Shown: positions 6,877 to 15,881 of the stretch, piece by piece
Layout of the letters: every line of letters begins with the position of its first letter
Numbering within the stretch: position 1 is the first letter of the stretch
Assembly: GCF_039534125.1 (NCBI RefSeq)
Contig: NZ_BAAAUV010000018.1
Span: 62,001-126,000 of the forward strand
Direction of reading: 5' to 3'
Origin: Actinocorallia longicatena
GTDB lineage: Bacteria > Actinomycetota > Actinomycetes > Streptosporangiales > Streptosporangiaceae
DNA length: 64,000 nt
The notes under the pieces: model-generated
What the model was told of the DNA's origin: nothing
Seen by the model: only the letters and a program-made list of their open reading frames with translations
Databases searched by the model: none
Made by a program: the position numbers and the translations under genes

Positions 6877-9200
6877 CGCTGGTCTCCCTCGGTCCGGATC
6901 GGGGACGGATCGGGTGTGGTGAGGATGGTGAGCGCCGCCGTGGCCGCGAGCCCGGACCGCGCCGGGTCGGGGGCGTCGTCGAGGACGGCCGGCGCGGAAC
7001 CGAGACGGCGGAGCCGCTCGGCGAGGGTGCGGCGTTCGGGTCCGCTGTGCCGGCCGAACGTGCGCCGCAGCAGGGGGAGGACGTCGATGAAGGCCGGTTC
7101 GGGCAGCTCCGCCAGCCAGGTGTCGACCAGGCGCAGCAGCGGGGTGTCGTGGATGAGGACCAGCGCGCTGCCCGACAGGAACCCCTCCAGCCAGGCCGCG
7201 GTCCGTGACGGCGGATGGCCGGGTGAGACGGCCCGCTCCATGCGGACCTGGAAGTCGGGCAGCCGGGACAGGTCGTGCAGGAGCCGGGTGATCCGCCCGT
7301 CGAGCAGGCCGTGCAGCCCCGGACGGTCGGGGAGCGCGGCCAGGGCGGCCGTCCAGCGCGTGGTCAGCGGCTCCTCGTCGAGCAGGGTGAAGGCCTCGTT
7401 GACGCCGTTGATCTGGTCGAGGAACGCACGGGCGGCGTCGTCGTCGAGCGAGGCCGCGGCGCGGGAGAGGCCGAGGCAGATCCGGACGGCCAGTCCCTCG
7501 ATGACGCTCAGCAGCCCCTCCGCCGGCGTCTCCCTGACATCGCCGTAACGCAGCGCCCGCACCAGCGGAGGGAACGCGGCCATCAGATGGGCGGTGTCGC
7601 CGTCGGTGGCGGCGCGGTCGGCCAGCGCCCGCATGACGGCGGGCAGGGCACCGGGAAGATCGGCGAGCAGGCACTCCTCCACGAGCGCGGTCAGCTCGGG
7701 CAGGCCGTCCGCCGCCCGCGCGGCCGCCCGGACCTTCGCGGTGCAGGCCGCCACGACGGTCGTGCCCCAGAACCCGGCCTCGATGAGATCGACGTCGAAC
7801 TCCGGATGCCAGACCAGGGTCCAGTTCTCCCGGAAGGTCCCCTTGGTCCGTCCGAGGGAGGCGGGCTTCCCCCAGGTGACGCCCAGAGTCCGCAGCCGGT
7901 GCAGGAGCACGCTGCGCCCCAGGTCGAGGGGCTTGCGCAGGTCGAGCTCGCGGTCGGCCGGCTCAGGCGACGGCTTGAGCCGCAGCCGGCGCTGCTCGGC
8001 CTGGAGATCCCCGCGCAGCGGGACCATCGGCGTGGACTCCGGCACGGAACCGAGCCGCTCCCCGACGACCAGGCGCCGCCACACCAGCTCGACGGGCTCC
8101 TCCCGCCCCTCGCACAGGACGGCCCGCGTGGCCTCGATGATCTCCTCGAGCCCGGGGAGGGGACGCCCCCGCAGCCCGGCCAGCGTCTCGGCCAGCCGCA
8201 CTCCCTCGATGACATGGGCGGGCGAGACCGCCAGCCCCTCCGCCCGCAGCAGCCGCGCGGTGGCCGCCATCCACCGCTCCACCACCCGGTCCTGAGCCTC
8301 GTACAGGTGCTGGTACCAGCCGGGGGACCGCACGCCCGCCCCGTATCCTGAGTCCGCGGCCAGCCGTCCGTGCGTCCACGGCACCCAGGTCATCGCGACC
8401 CTGACCTTCGGGATGCCGCGCAGCACCGCGGCGTCCCGCGCCGCCGGAACCCGTTCCCTCAGCGCGGGCACGTGCCACGCCCCGCAGACGACCGCGATCC
8501 GCTCGAAGCCCTCGCGCACACCCCGCCGGACGCACTGCCGCATGTGGGCCTCGCGCTGCTCCTCCCGCGCCGAATGCGGCGCGCGTCCCTCCCGCAGGAC
8601 CCCCATCGCCTCGGCCACCACCGCGAACGGATCCTCGCCCGCACGGTGCTCGACCACGTCCTCCCACCAGCGTTCCGCGTCGCCCTGCCCGCCGACCTCG
8701 GCCAGCACCCCCAGCGGATCCCGCCAGGCGCGCTCCAGCAGCCGCTCCACGTCCGGGCCCGCCGCGGTGCCGGAGACGGCGGCCCCGGCCGCCACCTCGG
8801 CAGGCTCGGGAGACTCGGCAGGCTCGGGAGACTCGGCAGGCTCGGGAGACTCGGCAGGTTCGAGGGGCTCGGCAGGCTCGGGAGCGAGCGTGCAGGCGGC
8901 GGGCAGATCGCAGAAGCGGGCCGGGACCGCGGTCGCGCAGGCGTGCCGCAGAGCGGTCCATTCGGGGCTGAAGGCGGCGAAGGGCCAGAAGGCGGCCCGC
9001 CGGGAAGGGTCGTCCGGGGCGTAGGCCAGCAGCGCGACCGGCGGACGCATCGCGGGGTCGGCCGCGAGCGGGACGAGCGGATCGGCCTCGGGCGGCCCCT
9101 CGATGAGGACGAGATCGGGCTTGAAGTCCGCAAGGGCACGGCGGAGCGCCCGGGCGGAGCCGGGGCCGTGGTGCCGGATGCCGAAGTACTCGACGGTCAA
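6873..9200 (-). CDS. DUF5682 family protein, YehM-like
   Basis: A 775-residue cytoplasmic protein starting FGIRHHGPGSARAL and continuing LVLIEGPPEADPL, the hallmark opening of DUF5682. The domain is of unknown biochemical function and is found next to MoxR ATPases and VWA proteins. The start is a TTG at 9200 preceded by GGGAG, six bases away. A low-complexity Pro/Ala/Glu/Ser linker with a six-residue PAESPE repeat sits at about residues 110-140. It is 28 bases downstream of the MoxR gene and overlaps the VWA gene by 4 bases. No signal peptide or membrane segment is evident. Confidence 0.85.
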   Translation of the reverse strand: MTVEYFGIRHHGPGSARALRRALADFKPDLVLIEGPPEADPLVPLAADPAMRPPVALLAYAPDDPSRRAAFWPFAAFSPEWTALRHACATAVPARFCDLPAACTLAPEPAEPLEPAESPEPAESPEPAESPEPAEVAAGAAVSGTAAGPDVERLLERAWRDPLGVLAEVGGQGDAERWWEDVVEHRAGEDPFAVVAEAMGVLREGRAPHSAREEQREAHMRQCVRRGVREGFERIAVVCGAWHVPALRERVPAARDAAVLRGIPKVRVAMTWVPWTHGRLAADSGYGAGVRSPGWYQHLYEAQDRVVERWMAATARLLRAEGLAVSPAHVIEGVRLAETLAGLRGRPLPGLEEIIEATRAVLCEGREEPVELVWRRLVVGERLGSVPESTPMVPLRGDLQAEQRRLRLKPSPEPADRELDLRKPLDLGRSVLLHRLRTLGVTWGKPASLGRTKGTFRENWTLVWHPEFDVDLIEAGFWGTTVVAACTAKVRAAARAADGLPELTALVEECLLADLPGALPAVMRALADRAATDGDTAHLMAAFPPLVRALRYGDVRETPAEGLLSVIEGLAVRICLGLSRAAASLDDDAARAFLDQINGVNEAFTLLDEEPLTTRWTAALAALPDRPGLHGLLDGRITRLLHDLSRLPDFQVRMERAVSPGHPPSRTAAWLEGFLSGSALVLIHDTPLLRLVDTWLAELPEPAFIDVLPLLRRTFGRHSGPERRTLAERLRRLGSAPAVLDDAPDPARSGLAATAALTILTTPDPSPIRTEGDQR
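8803..8874. repeat. In-frame 18-base tandem repeat inside the DUF5682 gene
   Basis: Three identical 18-base units (8803-8820, 8821-8838, 8839-8856) and a fourth diverged one (8857-8874). On the coding (minus) strand each unit encodes Pro-Ala-Glu-Ser-Pro-Glu. Because 18 is a multiple of three, copy-number change would alter linker length without a frameshift. Confidence 0.9.
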
Positions 9201-9228
9201 CGGGTCTCCCGCGGGAAGATGACGGCGG

Positions 9229-10308
9229 TCAGGAGACGTCCCGGCAGGCGCGGTAGAGCTCGCGCCAGTCCTGCCGGTCGCGGACGACGGTCTCCAGGTA
9301 CTCCCGCCAGACGAGCCCGTCGGTGGCCGGATCCCGGACGACCGCGCCCTGGAGCCCCGCGGCGAGGTCCGCGGGATGCAGCGCGCCGTCGCCGAAGTGG
9401 GCCGACAGGGTGAGGCCCTGGGTGACGACGGAGATCGCCTCGGCCGGGCTCAGCGTGGAGGTCGGCGACTTCACCTTGGTGCGGCCGTCCTCGGTCCGCC
9501 CGGACCGCAGCTCACGGAAGATCGTGACGACCCGCCGGATCTCGTCGAGGCCGGCCGGAAGGGCGGGCAGGTCGAGGGCGCGGCCGAGCTGGGCGACCCG
9601 GCGGGACACGATCTCGACCTCCTCCTCGGCCGTCGCCGGGACCGGCAGCACCACGGTGTTGAAGCGGCGGCGCAGCGCGCTCGACAGCTCGTTGACTCCG
9701 CGGTCCCTGTCATTGGCCGTGGCGATCACGGTGAACCCGCGCAGCGCCTGGACCTCGGTGTTCAGCTCGGGCACGGGGAGGGTCTTCTCCGACAGGATCG
9801 TGATCAGCGCGTCCTGGACGTCCGAGGGCGCCCGGGTCAGCTCCTCGACCCGGGCGACCGACCCCAGCCGCATCGCCCGCATCACCGGGCTCGGCACGAG
9901 GGCCTCCTCGGACGGCCCCTCCGCGATCAGCCGCGCGTAGTTCCACCCGTACCGGATCGCCTCCTCGGCGGTCCCGGCAGTGCCCTGCACCAGCAGCGTG
10001 GAGTCGCCGCTGACGGCCGCGGCCAGGTGCTCCGACACCCAGGTCTTGGCGGTGCCGGGCATCCCGAGCAGCAGCAGCGCCCGATCGGTGGCCAGCGTCG
10101 CCACCGCGACCTCCATCAGCCGTCGCGACCCGACGTACTTGGGCGTGACGACGGTCCCGTCCGGCAGCTCACCGCCCATCAGGTAGGTCGTGACCGCCCA
10201 GGGCGACAGCCGCCATCCGGCCGGCCGCCCCCGGTCGTCGAACTCGGCCAGCCGCTCCAGCTCGTGTGCGTACTCCTGCTCCGCGTGCGGCCGCAGCACC
10301 CGCTCCAT
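9229..10308 (-). CDS. MoxR-family AAA+ ATPase, YehL-like
   Basis: A 359-residue AAA+ ATPase. Walker A is GMPGTAKT (about residue 88), followed by the segment EALVPSPVMRAMRLGSVARVEE with the Walker B-equivalent acidic pair, sensor 1 VIATANDRDRG, and an Arg-finger-type SSALRRRFNTV. MoxR ATPases act as chaperone-like remodellers together with VWA proteins. The ATG at 10308 is preferred because GGAGGGG lies just upstream of it; an ATG 30 bases earlier is in frame but would place this ribosome binding site inside the gene. It lies between DUF5691 (81 bases upstream) and DUF5682. Confidence 0.88.
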   Translation of the reverse strand: MERVLRPHAEQEYAHELERLAEFDDRGRPAGWRLSPWAVTTYLMGGELPDGTVVTPKYVGSRRLMEVAVATLATDRALLLLGMPGTAKTWVSEHLAAAVSGDSTLLVQGTAGTAEEAIRYGWNYARLIAEGPSEEALVPSPVMRAMRLGSVARVEELTRAPSDVQDALITILSEKTLPVPELNTEVQALRGFTVIATANDRDRGVNELSSALRRRFNTVVLPVPATAEEEVEIVSRRVAQLGRALDLPALPAGLDEIRRVVTIFRELRSGRTEDGRTKVKSPTSTLSPAEAISVVTQGLTLSAHFGDGALHPADLAAGLQGAVVRDPATDGLVWREYLETVVRDRQDWRELYRACRDVS

Positions 10309-10389
10309 GCCCACCCCTCCCGACAAGTTCAGCTCCACCCCATCCCACCCACCCGGAGAAGGACAAGCCCGACTCTCGCACCGAATCGG

Positions 10390-11907
10390 TCAGGTGTCCT
10401 CCCGGTCCGCCGCGGGAGCGGCCAGCTCCAGGAGCATCTCGTGCCGGAAACGCAGGGTGGCGGCCAGCTCCGAGAGCGGCCAGGTGTCGTGGCGGGCGGC
10501 CAGCTCGGTGAGGCGCGGCGCCGCCGCGGGGGTGAGGCGCTCGTCGGCGAGCCGGCAGAGCTGGGCGAGATGGCGGGAGGCGCCGGGACCCTCGAGAACC
10601 GCCGCGAGGGCGCTCAGCACGGCGTCCGCCAGGCGCCCCTCCCAGGGTCCGGGGATGCGCGACAGGACACCGAGGAGATCGGGCTGCCGGTCGTTCCAGC
10701 GGATCAGGTCGGCCGCGACGCTCTCCCGCTCGTCGGCCGGGAGAATCCGCAGCAGATCACCGAGCAGGTCGGTCTCCTCGACCACGATGCCGCCCGACAG
10801 CAGCGCCCGCGCCCAGGCCACGTCGCGCTGGAGCAGCGCCGCCCGCGCCCAGCCGAGATGCAGGTCCCGGGCGAGGTCGCCGGTGACGGGCAGCGCCACG
10901 ATCCCGCCAGGAGGCAGCCCGAACGTCTCGGTCCAGGTAGCGAGCGGGGCACGGGCCAGGATCTCGCGCAGCCAGGCGGCACGCGCCCCCACCCGTCCCG
11001 CCGACGGCGCGAAGGAGCCCGCGGGGTGGAACGGGATCCCGTCGCGGGCCATGGCGTCGTCGTGGTCGGCGGGCAGCACGACCGTGATCCACGGCTCGGA
11101 CCGGCTGCGGACGGTGCGCCGGCCGAGGCTCAGCAGCCCGCGCGCCCGGCCGGCCATCCGCCGGGCGTACTCCGATCCGGGCAGCCGGGCCAGCAGGTCG
11201 GCGGCGTTCTGCCGGACGTCCTTGCCCCGGTCGTCGAGGCAGCGTTCGAGGAACTCCTCGTCCTCGGCCGACAGGGAGTGCTCGAACGTCGCCAGGAAGG
11301 CGGCGCGGTCCGGGGCGGCCTCCGTGGTCCAGGTCTCGAGCAGCCGCGCCCGCGCCGCACCGGGATCGGCCCGCCGCAGCGCCGTCAGCGCGGCCACCCG
11401 CTGCCCGCGGGTGCCCGACTCCCAGTCGGCGACGCCCTCGGCGGAGGCCCCCGACTCGGTCAGCAGATACGCCCAGTCCGGATTCTGCAACGCCAGCCAC
11501 GCCCCGCGCCGCCCCGCCGCCCGCGCGATGTAGGGCCGGATCGCCCGGTCGCTGCGCCCCTTGTCGAGCAGCTCCGGCAGATTGCGGGCGGGCACCCGGT
11601 ACCCGCCGCGCGCGGCGGCGCCGAGCCATTCGGGCAGCATCCGCCCGCGCTCGCCGCCCAGGATCATCTCCAGCCGCAGGGCGGCGGGCCCCGGCACGGC
11701 GGGCGCCTCCTCGGCGGGCGCCGGAGCGACCGCCTCGGCCGCCCCCGGCTTCATCCCCGCCCGCCGCTGCACGGCCAGCAGCCCCGCGTGGTCGAGCAGG
11801 CGGGCCGCCGCGTCGGCCTCGGGCAGCAGCGCCTCCTGGAGATCGGGCACGCCCCGCCGCCGCGTTCCCAGCAGCGCGACCGTCACATGCTCGGCCCAGA
11901 CGCTCAC
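10390..11907 (-). CDS. DUF5691 family protein of the MoxR block
   Basis: A protein of about 505 residues from the GTG at 11907 (VSVWAEHVTVALLGTRRRG), which fits the DUF5691 start; the frame stays open to 11955. It is rich in Leu/Ala/Arg helices and looks like a HEAT-type helical repeat protein, for example the RLGSVP-like and EFLERCLDDRGKDVRQNAAD segments. It occurs with SWIM, MoxR, DUF5682 and VWA genes in actinobacteria. No enzymatic motif was recognised. A scaffold or adaptor function is an inference. Confidence 0.75.
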   Translation of the reverse strand: MSVWAEHVTVALLGTRRRGVPDLQEALLPEADAAARLLDHAGLLAVQRRAGMKPGAAEAVAPAPAEEAPAVPGPAALRLEMILGGERGRMLPEWLGAAARGGYRVPARNLPELLDKGRSDRAIRPYIARAAGRRGAWLALQNPDWAYLLTESGASAEGVADWESGTRGQRVAALTALRRADPGAARARLLETWTTEAAPDRAAFLATFEHSLSAEDEEFLERCLDDRGKDVRQNAADLLARLPGSEYARRMAGRARGLLSLGRRTVRSRSEPWITVVLPADHDDAMARDGIPFHPAGSFAPSAGRVGARAAWLREILARAPLATWTETFGLPPGGIVALPVTGDLARDLHLGWARAALLQRDVAWARALLSGGIVVEETDLLGDLLRILPADERESVAADLIRWNDRQPDLLGVLSRIPGPWEGRLADAVLSALAAVLEGPGASRHLAQLCRLADERLTPAAAPRLTELAARHDTWPLSELAATLRFRHEMLLELAAPAADREDT

Positions 11908-12040
11908 CGCCCCCACCCCCGGCGGACCCCGGCGCCGGGAACGGGACGGCGGCACGCGCTGTCGAGCACGGAGGCGGGGGGACCGGCGGGACGGGTACGG
12001 AGACCGGGCGGGCGGGGGAGGGGGGAGGGCATGGGGCTCC

Positions 12041-12973
12041 TTAGCGGAGGGGGACGTGGCCTTCGACGGGATGCCAGGCCGTGAGGGGGGTCAGGCCGGT
12101 GGGGGTCCACTCGGCGGCGATGGTGACGGGGGCGCCCCCGGAGACCGCCAGCAGCCGCCACGGGTCGGCGGTGGTGAGCGGAAGGGCGGCGCCGGAGGAG
12201 TCGGTGAGATGCAGGGAACCCTCGGCACGGGCCAGCCGCACCCCGGCCAGCAGCGCCGGCCAGCGGTCGAGCCACGGATCACGGGACAGGGCGGTGGCGT
12301 AGGAGTCGAGGAGCTCGGCGATGGAGGTGCCGGGCGGCTCGGCGGGCTCAGGGGCGGCGTGCCGCTCCGCGACCAGGGCCCGCAGCGGCTGCGCGCCGGG
12401 GTAGAAGGCCAGATCGGCGTCGAAGGCGGTGCCGACGGTGAACGACCCGTCGAGCGGGCGCCCGGCGGCGGCGAAGGACAGCACCAGCGCCGGACGCCCC
12501 GTGCCGAGCCCCCGCAGCCATACCCTGCGCGCCGTCAGCCCGTCCTGCGGCTCGTCGTGGACGGCCGCCACGTACCAGCGGTCACGGATCCGGGCACGCG
12601 CCAGCACCTCGTCCTTGGCGACGGTGAACCCGACCCGGGACCGGATCGTGGCGCGCAGCGGCTCGGGCAGGGCCGACCTGCGCTGGTGCGCCCGGACGAG
12701 CAGATGGAGCAGCCCGTACTCCTCCAGCAGCCGCGCCGGCCAGCGCTCGCCGCTGCGCGGCACCGCGGCCAGCGACCTTACCTGCCCGGCCAGGGCGGGC
12801 GCCTGGGCGTTGACGAGCCGCCGCGACGCCTCGTCCCAGACCGAGACGGGCGCACGCTCGGCCGCCGCCAGCCCCTGCGCCACCTGGTCCCTGAGCCACC
12901 GCGCCAGTTCCTCCACGCCGTCGTCGACGCGGCGCTCCCTGACCGGTCCCTTGGAGTCCCGTGGTTCGCTCAC
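12041..12973 (-). CDS. SWIM-protein C-terminal domain without the SWIM zinc finger, YehQ-like
   Basis: A protein of about 310 residues that matches, from memory of the family, the C-terminal two thirds of actinobacterial SWIM zinc-finger proteins that head this gene block (RVDDGVEELARWLRDQV, NAQAPALAGQVRSL, RLLEEYGLLHLL, VWLRGLGTGRPALVLSFA, DADLAFYPGAQPLRALV). The usual N-terminal part with the CxCx(n)CxH zinc motif is absent, and the sequence upstream already belongs to the metal transporter on the other strand. The start is taken as GTG at 12973; a TTG at 13003 would add 10 residues. The gap to DUF5691 is 133 bases. Natural truncation with retained function or early decay are both possible. 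Confidence 0.65.
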   Translation of the reverse strand: MSEPRDSKGPVRERRVDDGVEELARWLRDQVAQGLAAAERAPVSVWDEASRRLVNAQAPALAGQVRSLAAVPRSGERWPARLLEEYGLLHLLVRAHQRRSALPEPLRATIRSRVGFTVAKDEVLARARIRDRWYVAAVHDEPQDGLTARRVWLRGLGTGRPALVLSFAAAGRPLDGSFTVGTAFDADLAFYPGAQPLRALVAERHAAPEPAEPPGTSIAELLDSYATALSRDPWLDRWPALLAGVRLARAEGSLHLTDSSGAALPLTTADPWRLLAVSGGAPVTIAAEWTPTGLTPLTAWHPVEGHVPLR

Positions 12974-13041
12974 ATACTCGAATCTAGCCAGGGGCACCGA
13001 CAAAATCGCGCCCGATATCCTTGCCGGAAAGGAGGTGCGGC

Positions 13042-14010
13042 ATGGGCACAGGTCATGGGCACGGGCACGGGCACGGGGTCTCGGCCGGTTCGGACCGGCG
13101 TTACCTGCTGGGCGCGCTGGGCCTGATCGCCGCCTTCATGCTGGGCGAGGTCGTCGTCGGCGTGATCGCGGGATCGCTCGCCCTGCTGAGCGACGCCGCC
13201 CACATGCTGACCGACGCGTTCGCGATCGTCCTGGCGCTGCTGGCGATGCGGATCGCCGCCCGCCCGCCGCGCGGCGGGTTCACCTACGGGCTCAAGCGCG
13301 CCGAGATCCTCTCCGCCCAGCTCAACGGGCTGACCCTGCTGCTCCTCGCGGCCTACTTCCTCTACGAGGGCGTCCGGCGCTTCCTCGACCCCGGCCCGGT
13401 CGAGGGGGGCCTCGTGCTGATCACGGCGCTCGTCGGGATCGTGGTCAACGTCGCCGCGACCTGGCTGATCGGCCGCGCCGACCGGACCAGCCTCAACGTC
13501 GAGGGCGCCTACCAGCACATCCTCAACGACGCCGTGGCGTTCGCCGCGACGGCCGTCTCCGGCCTCGTCGTGCTGCTCACCGGCTGGACCCGCGCCGACG
13601 CCCTGGCCTCCCTGTTCGTCGCCGCACTGATGATCAAGGCCGGGTACGCGCTGATCAGGGACGCGGGCAGGGTCCTGATGGAGGCCGCCCCCGCGGGCAT
13701 GGACCCGGCGGAGATCGGCAAGATGATGGCCGACCGTCCCTGCGTGGTGGAGGTCCACGACCTGCACGTCTGGGAGATCACCTCGGGCTCGCCCGCGCTG
13801 TCGGCGCACGTCCTGGTCGAGCCCAAGGGCGACTGCCACGCCGTCCGCCGTGACCTCCAGTCGTTGCTGCACGACCGCTACGAGATCACTCACACGACCC
13901 TCGAGGTCGACCACGCCTCCGAGGACGATCTGCACTGCGGTGAGTCCCACGGCCCCCGGCACGTCCCGCTCGAGGTCCCGGCGCACGACCACGGCGACGG
14001 CTGCCACTGA
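13042..14010 (+). CDS. Cation diffusion facilitator (CDF) metal efflux transporter
   Basis: A 322-residue CDF transporter. The ATG at 13042 follows an excellent AAAGGAGG ribosome binding site. It has a His-rich N-terminus (GHGHGHGHG), about six membrane segments, the transport-site pairs SDAAHMLTD in helix 2 and the NDAVAFAAT segment in helix 5, and a cytoplasmic ferredoxin-like C-terminal domain. The C-terminus is again His/Cys-rich (HCGESH, HDHGDGCH). The family exports Zn2+, Co2+ or Cd2+ using the proton gradient; the HxxxD-type site favours zinc. It is divergently arranged to the SWIM-type gene. Confidence 0.9.
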   Translation: MGTGHGHGHGHGVSAGSDRRYLLGALGLIAAFMLGEVVVGVIAGSLALLSDAAHMLTDAFAIVLALLAMRIAARPPRGGFTYGLKRAEILSAQLNGLTLLLLAAYFLYEGVRRFLDPGPVEGGLVLITALVGIVVNVAATWLIGRADRTSLNVEGAYQHILNDAVAFAATAVSGLVVLLTGWTRADALASLFVAALMIKAGYALIRDAGRVLMEAAPAGMDPAEIGKMMADRPCVVEVHDLHVWEITSGSPALSAHVLVEPKGDCHAVRRDLQSLLHDRYEITHTTLEVDHASEDDLHCGESHGPRHVPLEVPAHDHGDGCH

Positions 14011-14045
14011 GTCGCTGCCACCGACCCGCTGTCACCGACCCGCTT

Positions 14046-15743
14046 TCACTGACCCGCCGTCACCGGCGCGCTCCGCCGCAGCGCCGTCAGCAGCAGCACG
14101 ATGATCAGCAGCGGCGCCCCCGCCTGGACGACGATCGTCCCGGCGACCGGTGCGACGTGGCCCATGAACCCGGCCCAGATGCCCGCCCGCACCACCCGCG
14201 CGGCGATCACGGTCCACACCCCCGACCGGTACCTCCGCCAGGCCGCGACCACCCCGAACAGGGTGATCACCCCGAGAGAGGCGTACACGAGCGCCAGCAC
14301 CAGCACCCACTGGGCCGGCGCGCTCACGGCGGGCTGTGCCGCCGCCACCGACAGCACGGCCATGTCGAGCCCGGCCGCGAGCACCGCCAGCCCGAGCCCG
14401 AGCGCGAGCGGGAGGCTCCGCCGCACCCCCTGCACCGGCAGCGCGGGATCGGTCTCGCGGGATCTCAGGCCCTGAGCCCCCGCGAGGAGCGCCGGGTTTC
14501 CGTAATCCCGGGTGACGTCCGACGCCCCGTCCGCTACCGGCCACGCCGCCCCGCTCCCACCGGGCGGCCCCGCCCCGCCGAACGCCCTCCCCACGGGCCG
14601 CTGGACGCCCGGATCCCCGTCCCAGGGAAGCGTCCCGGAACCGACAGGCCTCGACCCCGGCCGGTCCCGCTCGGTGGCGAGGGCCGCGGCCTCGGTCAGG
14701 ATGGCGTCCTCACCGTCGGCGGGCGCCTCCCGCGGCGGTGGCACGGCCGACGGCCCCGCCTCGCCCGCGGGGACGGTCGGCGGCGTCCGCAACTCGGCGT
14801 CCTGGACCTCGTCCCCCCGCTCACCGGGGAGCAGGACGAAGGTGGCCGGGGTGCGCAGCGACCAGGGGCCCCGCCGGGTGGGCGCCGGATCCGCGGACGG
14901 CGGTGCGACGGCGCCGGGCGGACGGGCGGCGGTCTCCGGCGGAAGCTGCCCCAGAAGCTGCCAGAGCAGCTCGTTGGCGCTGGGCCGCACCAGCGGATCC
15001 TTGGACAGGCAGGTGGCGAGGACGTCCCGGAGCTCACCGGGCACCCCCGACAGATCGGGAGCCTCGAAGCGGATGCGGTGCATGAGGGCGTAGACGGGCC
15101 CGCCGCCGAACGGGTGGTGGCCGGTGGAGGCGAACACCATCGTGGAGGCCCAGGAGAACAGGTCGGCGGCGGGCCCCACGACGGACTCGGAGAACTGCTC
15201 GGGGGCCATGTAGGCGGGGGTCCCGACGAGCTGGCTGGTGACCGTGCGGCCCGCGTTGTCGAGGGCGCGGGCGATCCCGAAGTCGATCACCCGGGGGCCG
15301 TCGGGGCCCATCAGGACGTTCGGCGGCTTGAAGTCGCGGTGGACCACGCCCGCGCGGTGGATGGCCGTCAGCGCTGTGGCCGTCCCCACGGCCAAGCGCA
15401 TCAGCGCGCCCTCCGACCGGGGCCCGTCGGCGCGGACCAGCTCCTGCAGGGACGGCCCCCGCACGTACTCGCTGACGATGTAGGGCTGGTCGCCGGAGAC
15501 GTCGGCGGCGAACACGCGGGCGGTGCAGAAACCGGCGATGCGCTCGATGGTGGCCAGCTCGCGGGTGAAGCGGGAGCGGGCGATCGGGTCCGAGGTGAGC
15601 TGGGCGTGCAGCAGTTTGACGGCGACCTTGCCGTGGGCGGCGTCCTCACCGAGGAAGACGATGCCCTGGCCGCCCTCGCCGATCCGGCCGAGCAGCTCGT
15701 AGCCGCCGAGCCGGGCGGGGTCTCCTGGCTGTAGCGGGAGCAC
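14046..15743 (-). CDS. Membrane Ser/Thr protein kinase with a C-terminal multi-pass region
   Basis: A 565-residue kinase. Residues 1-270 are a complete Hanks-type domain: glycine loop GRIGEGGQGIVFLG, VAVKLL Lys, HRDFKPPNVL catalytic loop, IDFG metal motif and GTPAYMAPEQ activation segment. A Pro/Gly-rich linker follows, then roughly four hydrophobic helices between residues 445 and 560 (VLAAGLDMAVLSVAA, WVLVLALVYASLGVITLFG and two more). Multi-pass C-termini are less common than a single helix plus sensor domain. It diverges from the DUF6777 lipoprotein with a 138-base shared upstream region. Confidence 0.88.
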   Translation of the reverse strand: MLPLQPGDPARLGGYELLGRIGEGGQGIVFLGEDAAHGKVAVKLLHAQLTSDPIARSRFTRELATIERIAGFCTARVFAADVSGDQPYIVSEYVRGPSLQELVRADGPRSEGALMRLAVGTATALTAIHRAGVVHRDFKPPNVLMGPDGPRVIDFGIARALDNAGRTVTSQLVGTPAYMAPEQFSESVVGPAADLFSWASTMVFASTGHHPFGGGPVYALMHRIRFEAPDLSGVPGELRDVLATCLSKDPLVRPSANELLWQLLGQLPPETAARPPGAVAPPSADPAPTRRGPWSLRTPATFVLLPGERGDEVQDAELRTPPTVPAGEAGPSAVPPPREAPADGEDAILTEAAALATERDRPGSRPVGSGTLPWDGDPGVQRPVGRAFGGAGPPGGSGAAWPVADGASDVTRDYGNPALLAGAQGLRSRETDPALPVQGVRRSLPLALGLGLAVLAAGLDMAVLSVAAAQPAVSAPAQWVLVLALVYASLGVITLFGVVAAWRRYRSGVWTVIAARVVRAGIWAGFMGHVAPVAGTIVVQAGAPLLIIVLLLTALRRSAPVTAGQ

Positions 15744-15881
15744 GGGGTCAGTCCCTCCAGCGAATGAATCTCGGTGGGTGACAAGAACCGGTCAAAAAAT
15801 CATCTGCGAGAATGTGCACTTTCTCATCGCGTCGGACATCCAAGTCTATAGGCAGTGCCAATCCCGGACGGGGGTTCTCTC

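Noticed and set aside
6873..9200. DUF5682 as a ChaN-like heme/iron-uptake lipoprotein
   Set aside because: There is no signal peptide or lipobox, and context matches the MoxR/VWA block.
9376..12084. Very long plus-strand open frame opposite the MoxR and DUF5691 genes
   Set aside because: It is antisense to genes with clear domain motifs and has the Gly/Arg/Pro/Gln-rich composition of mirror frames in high-GC DNA; no domain of its own was found.
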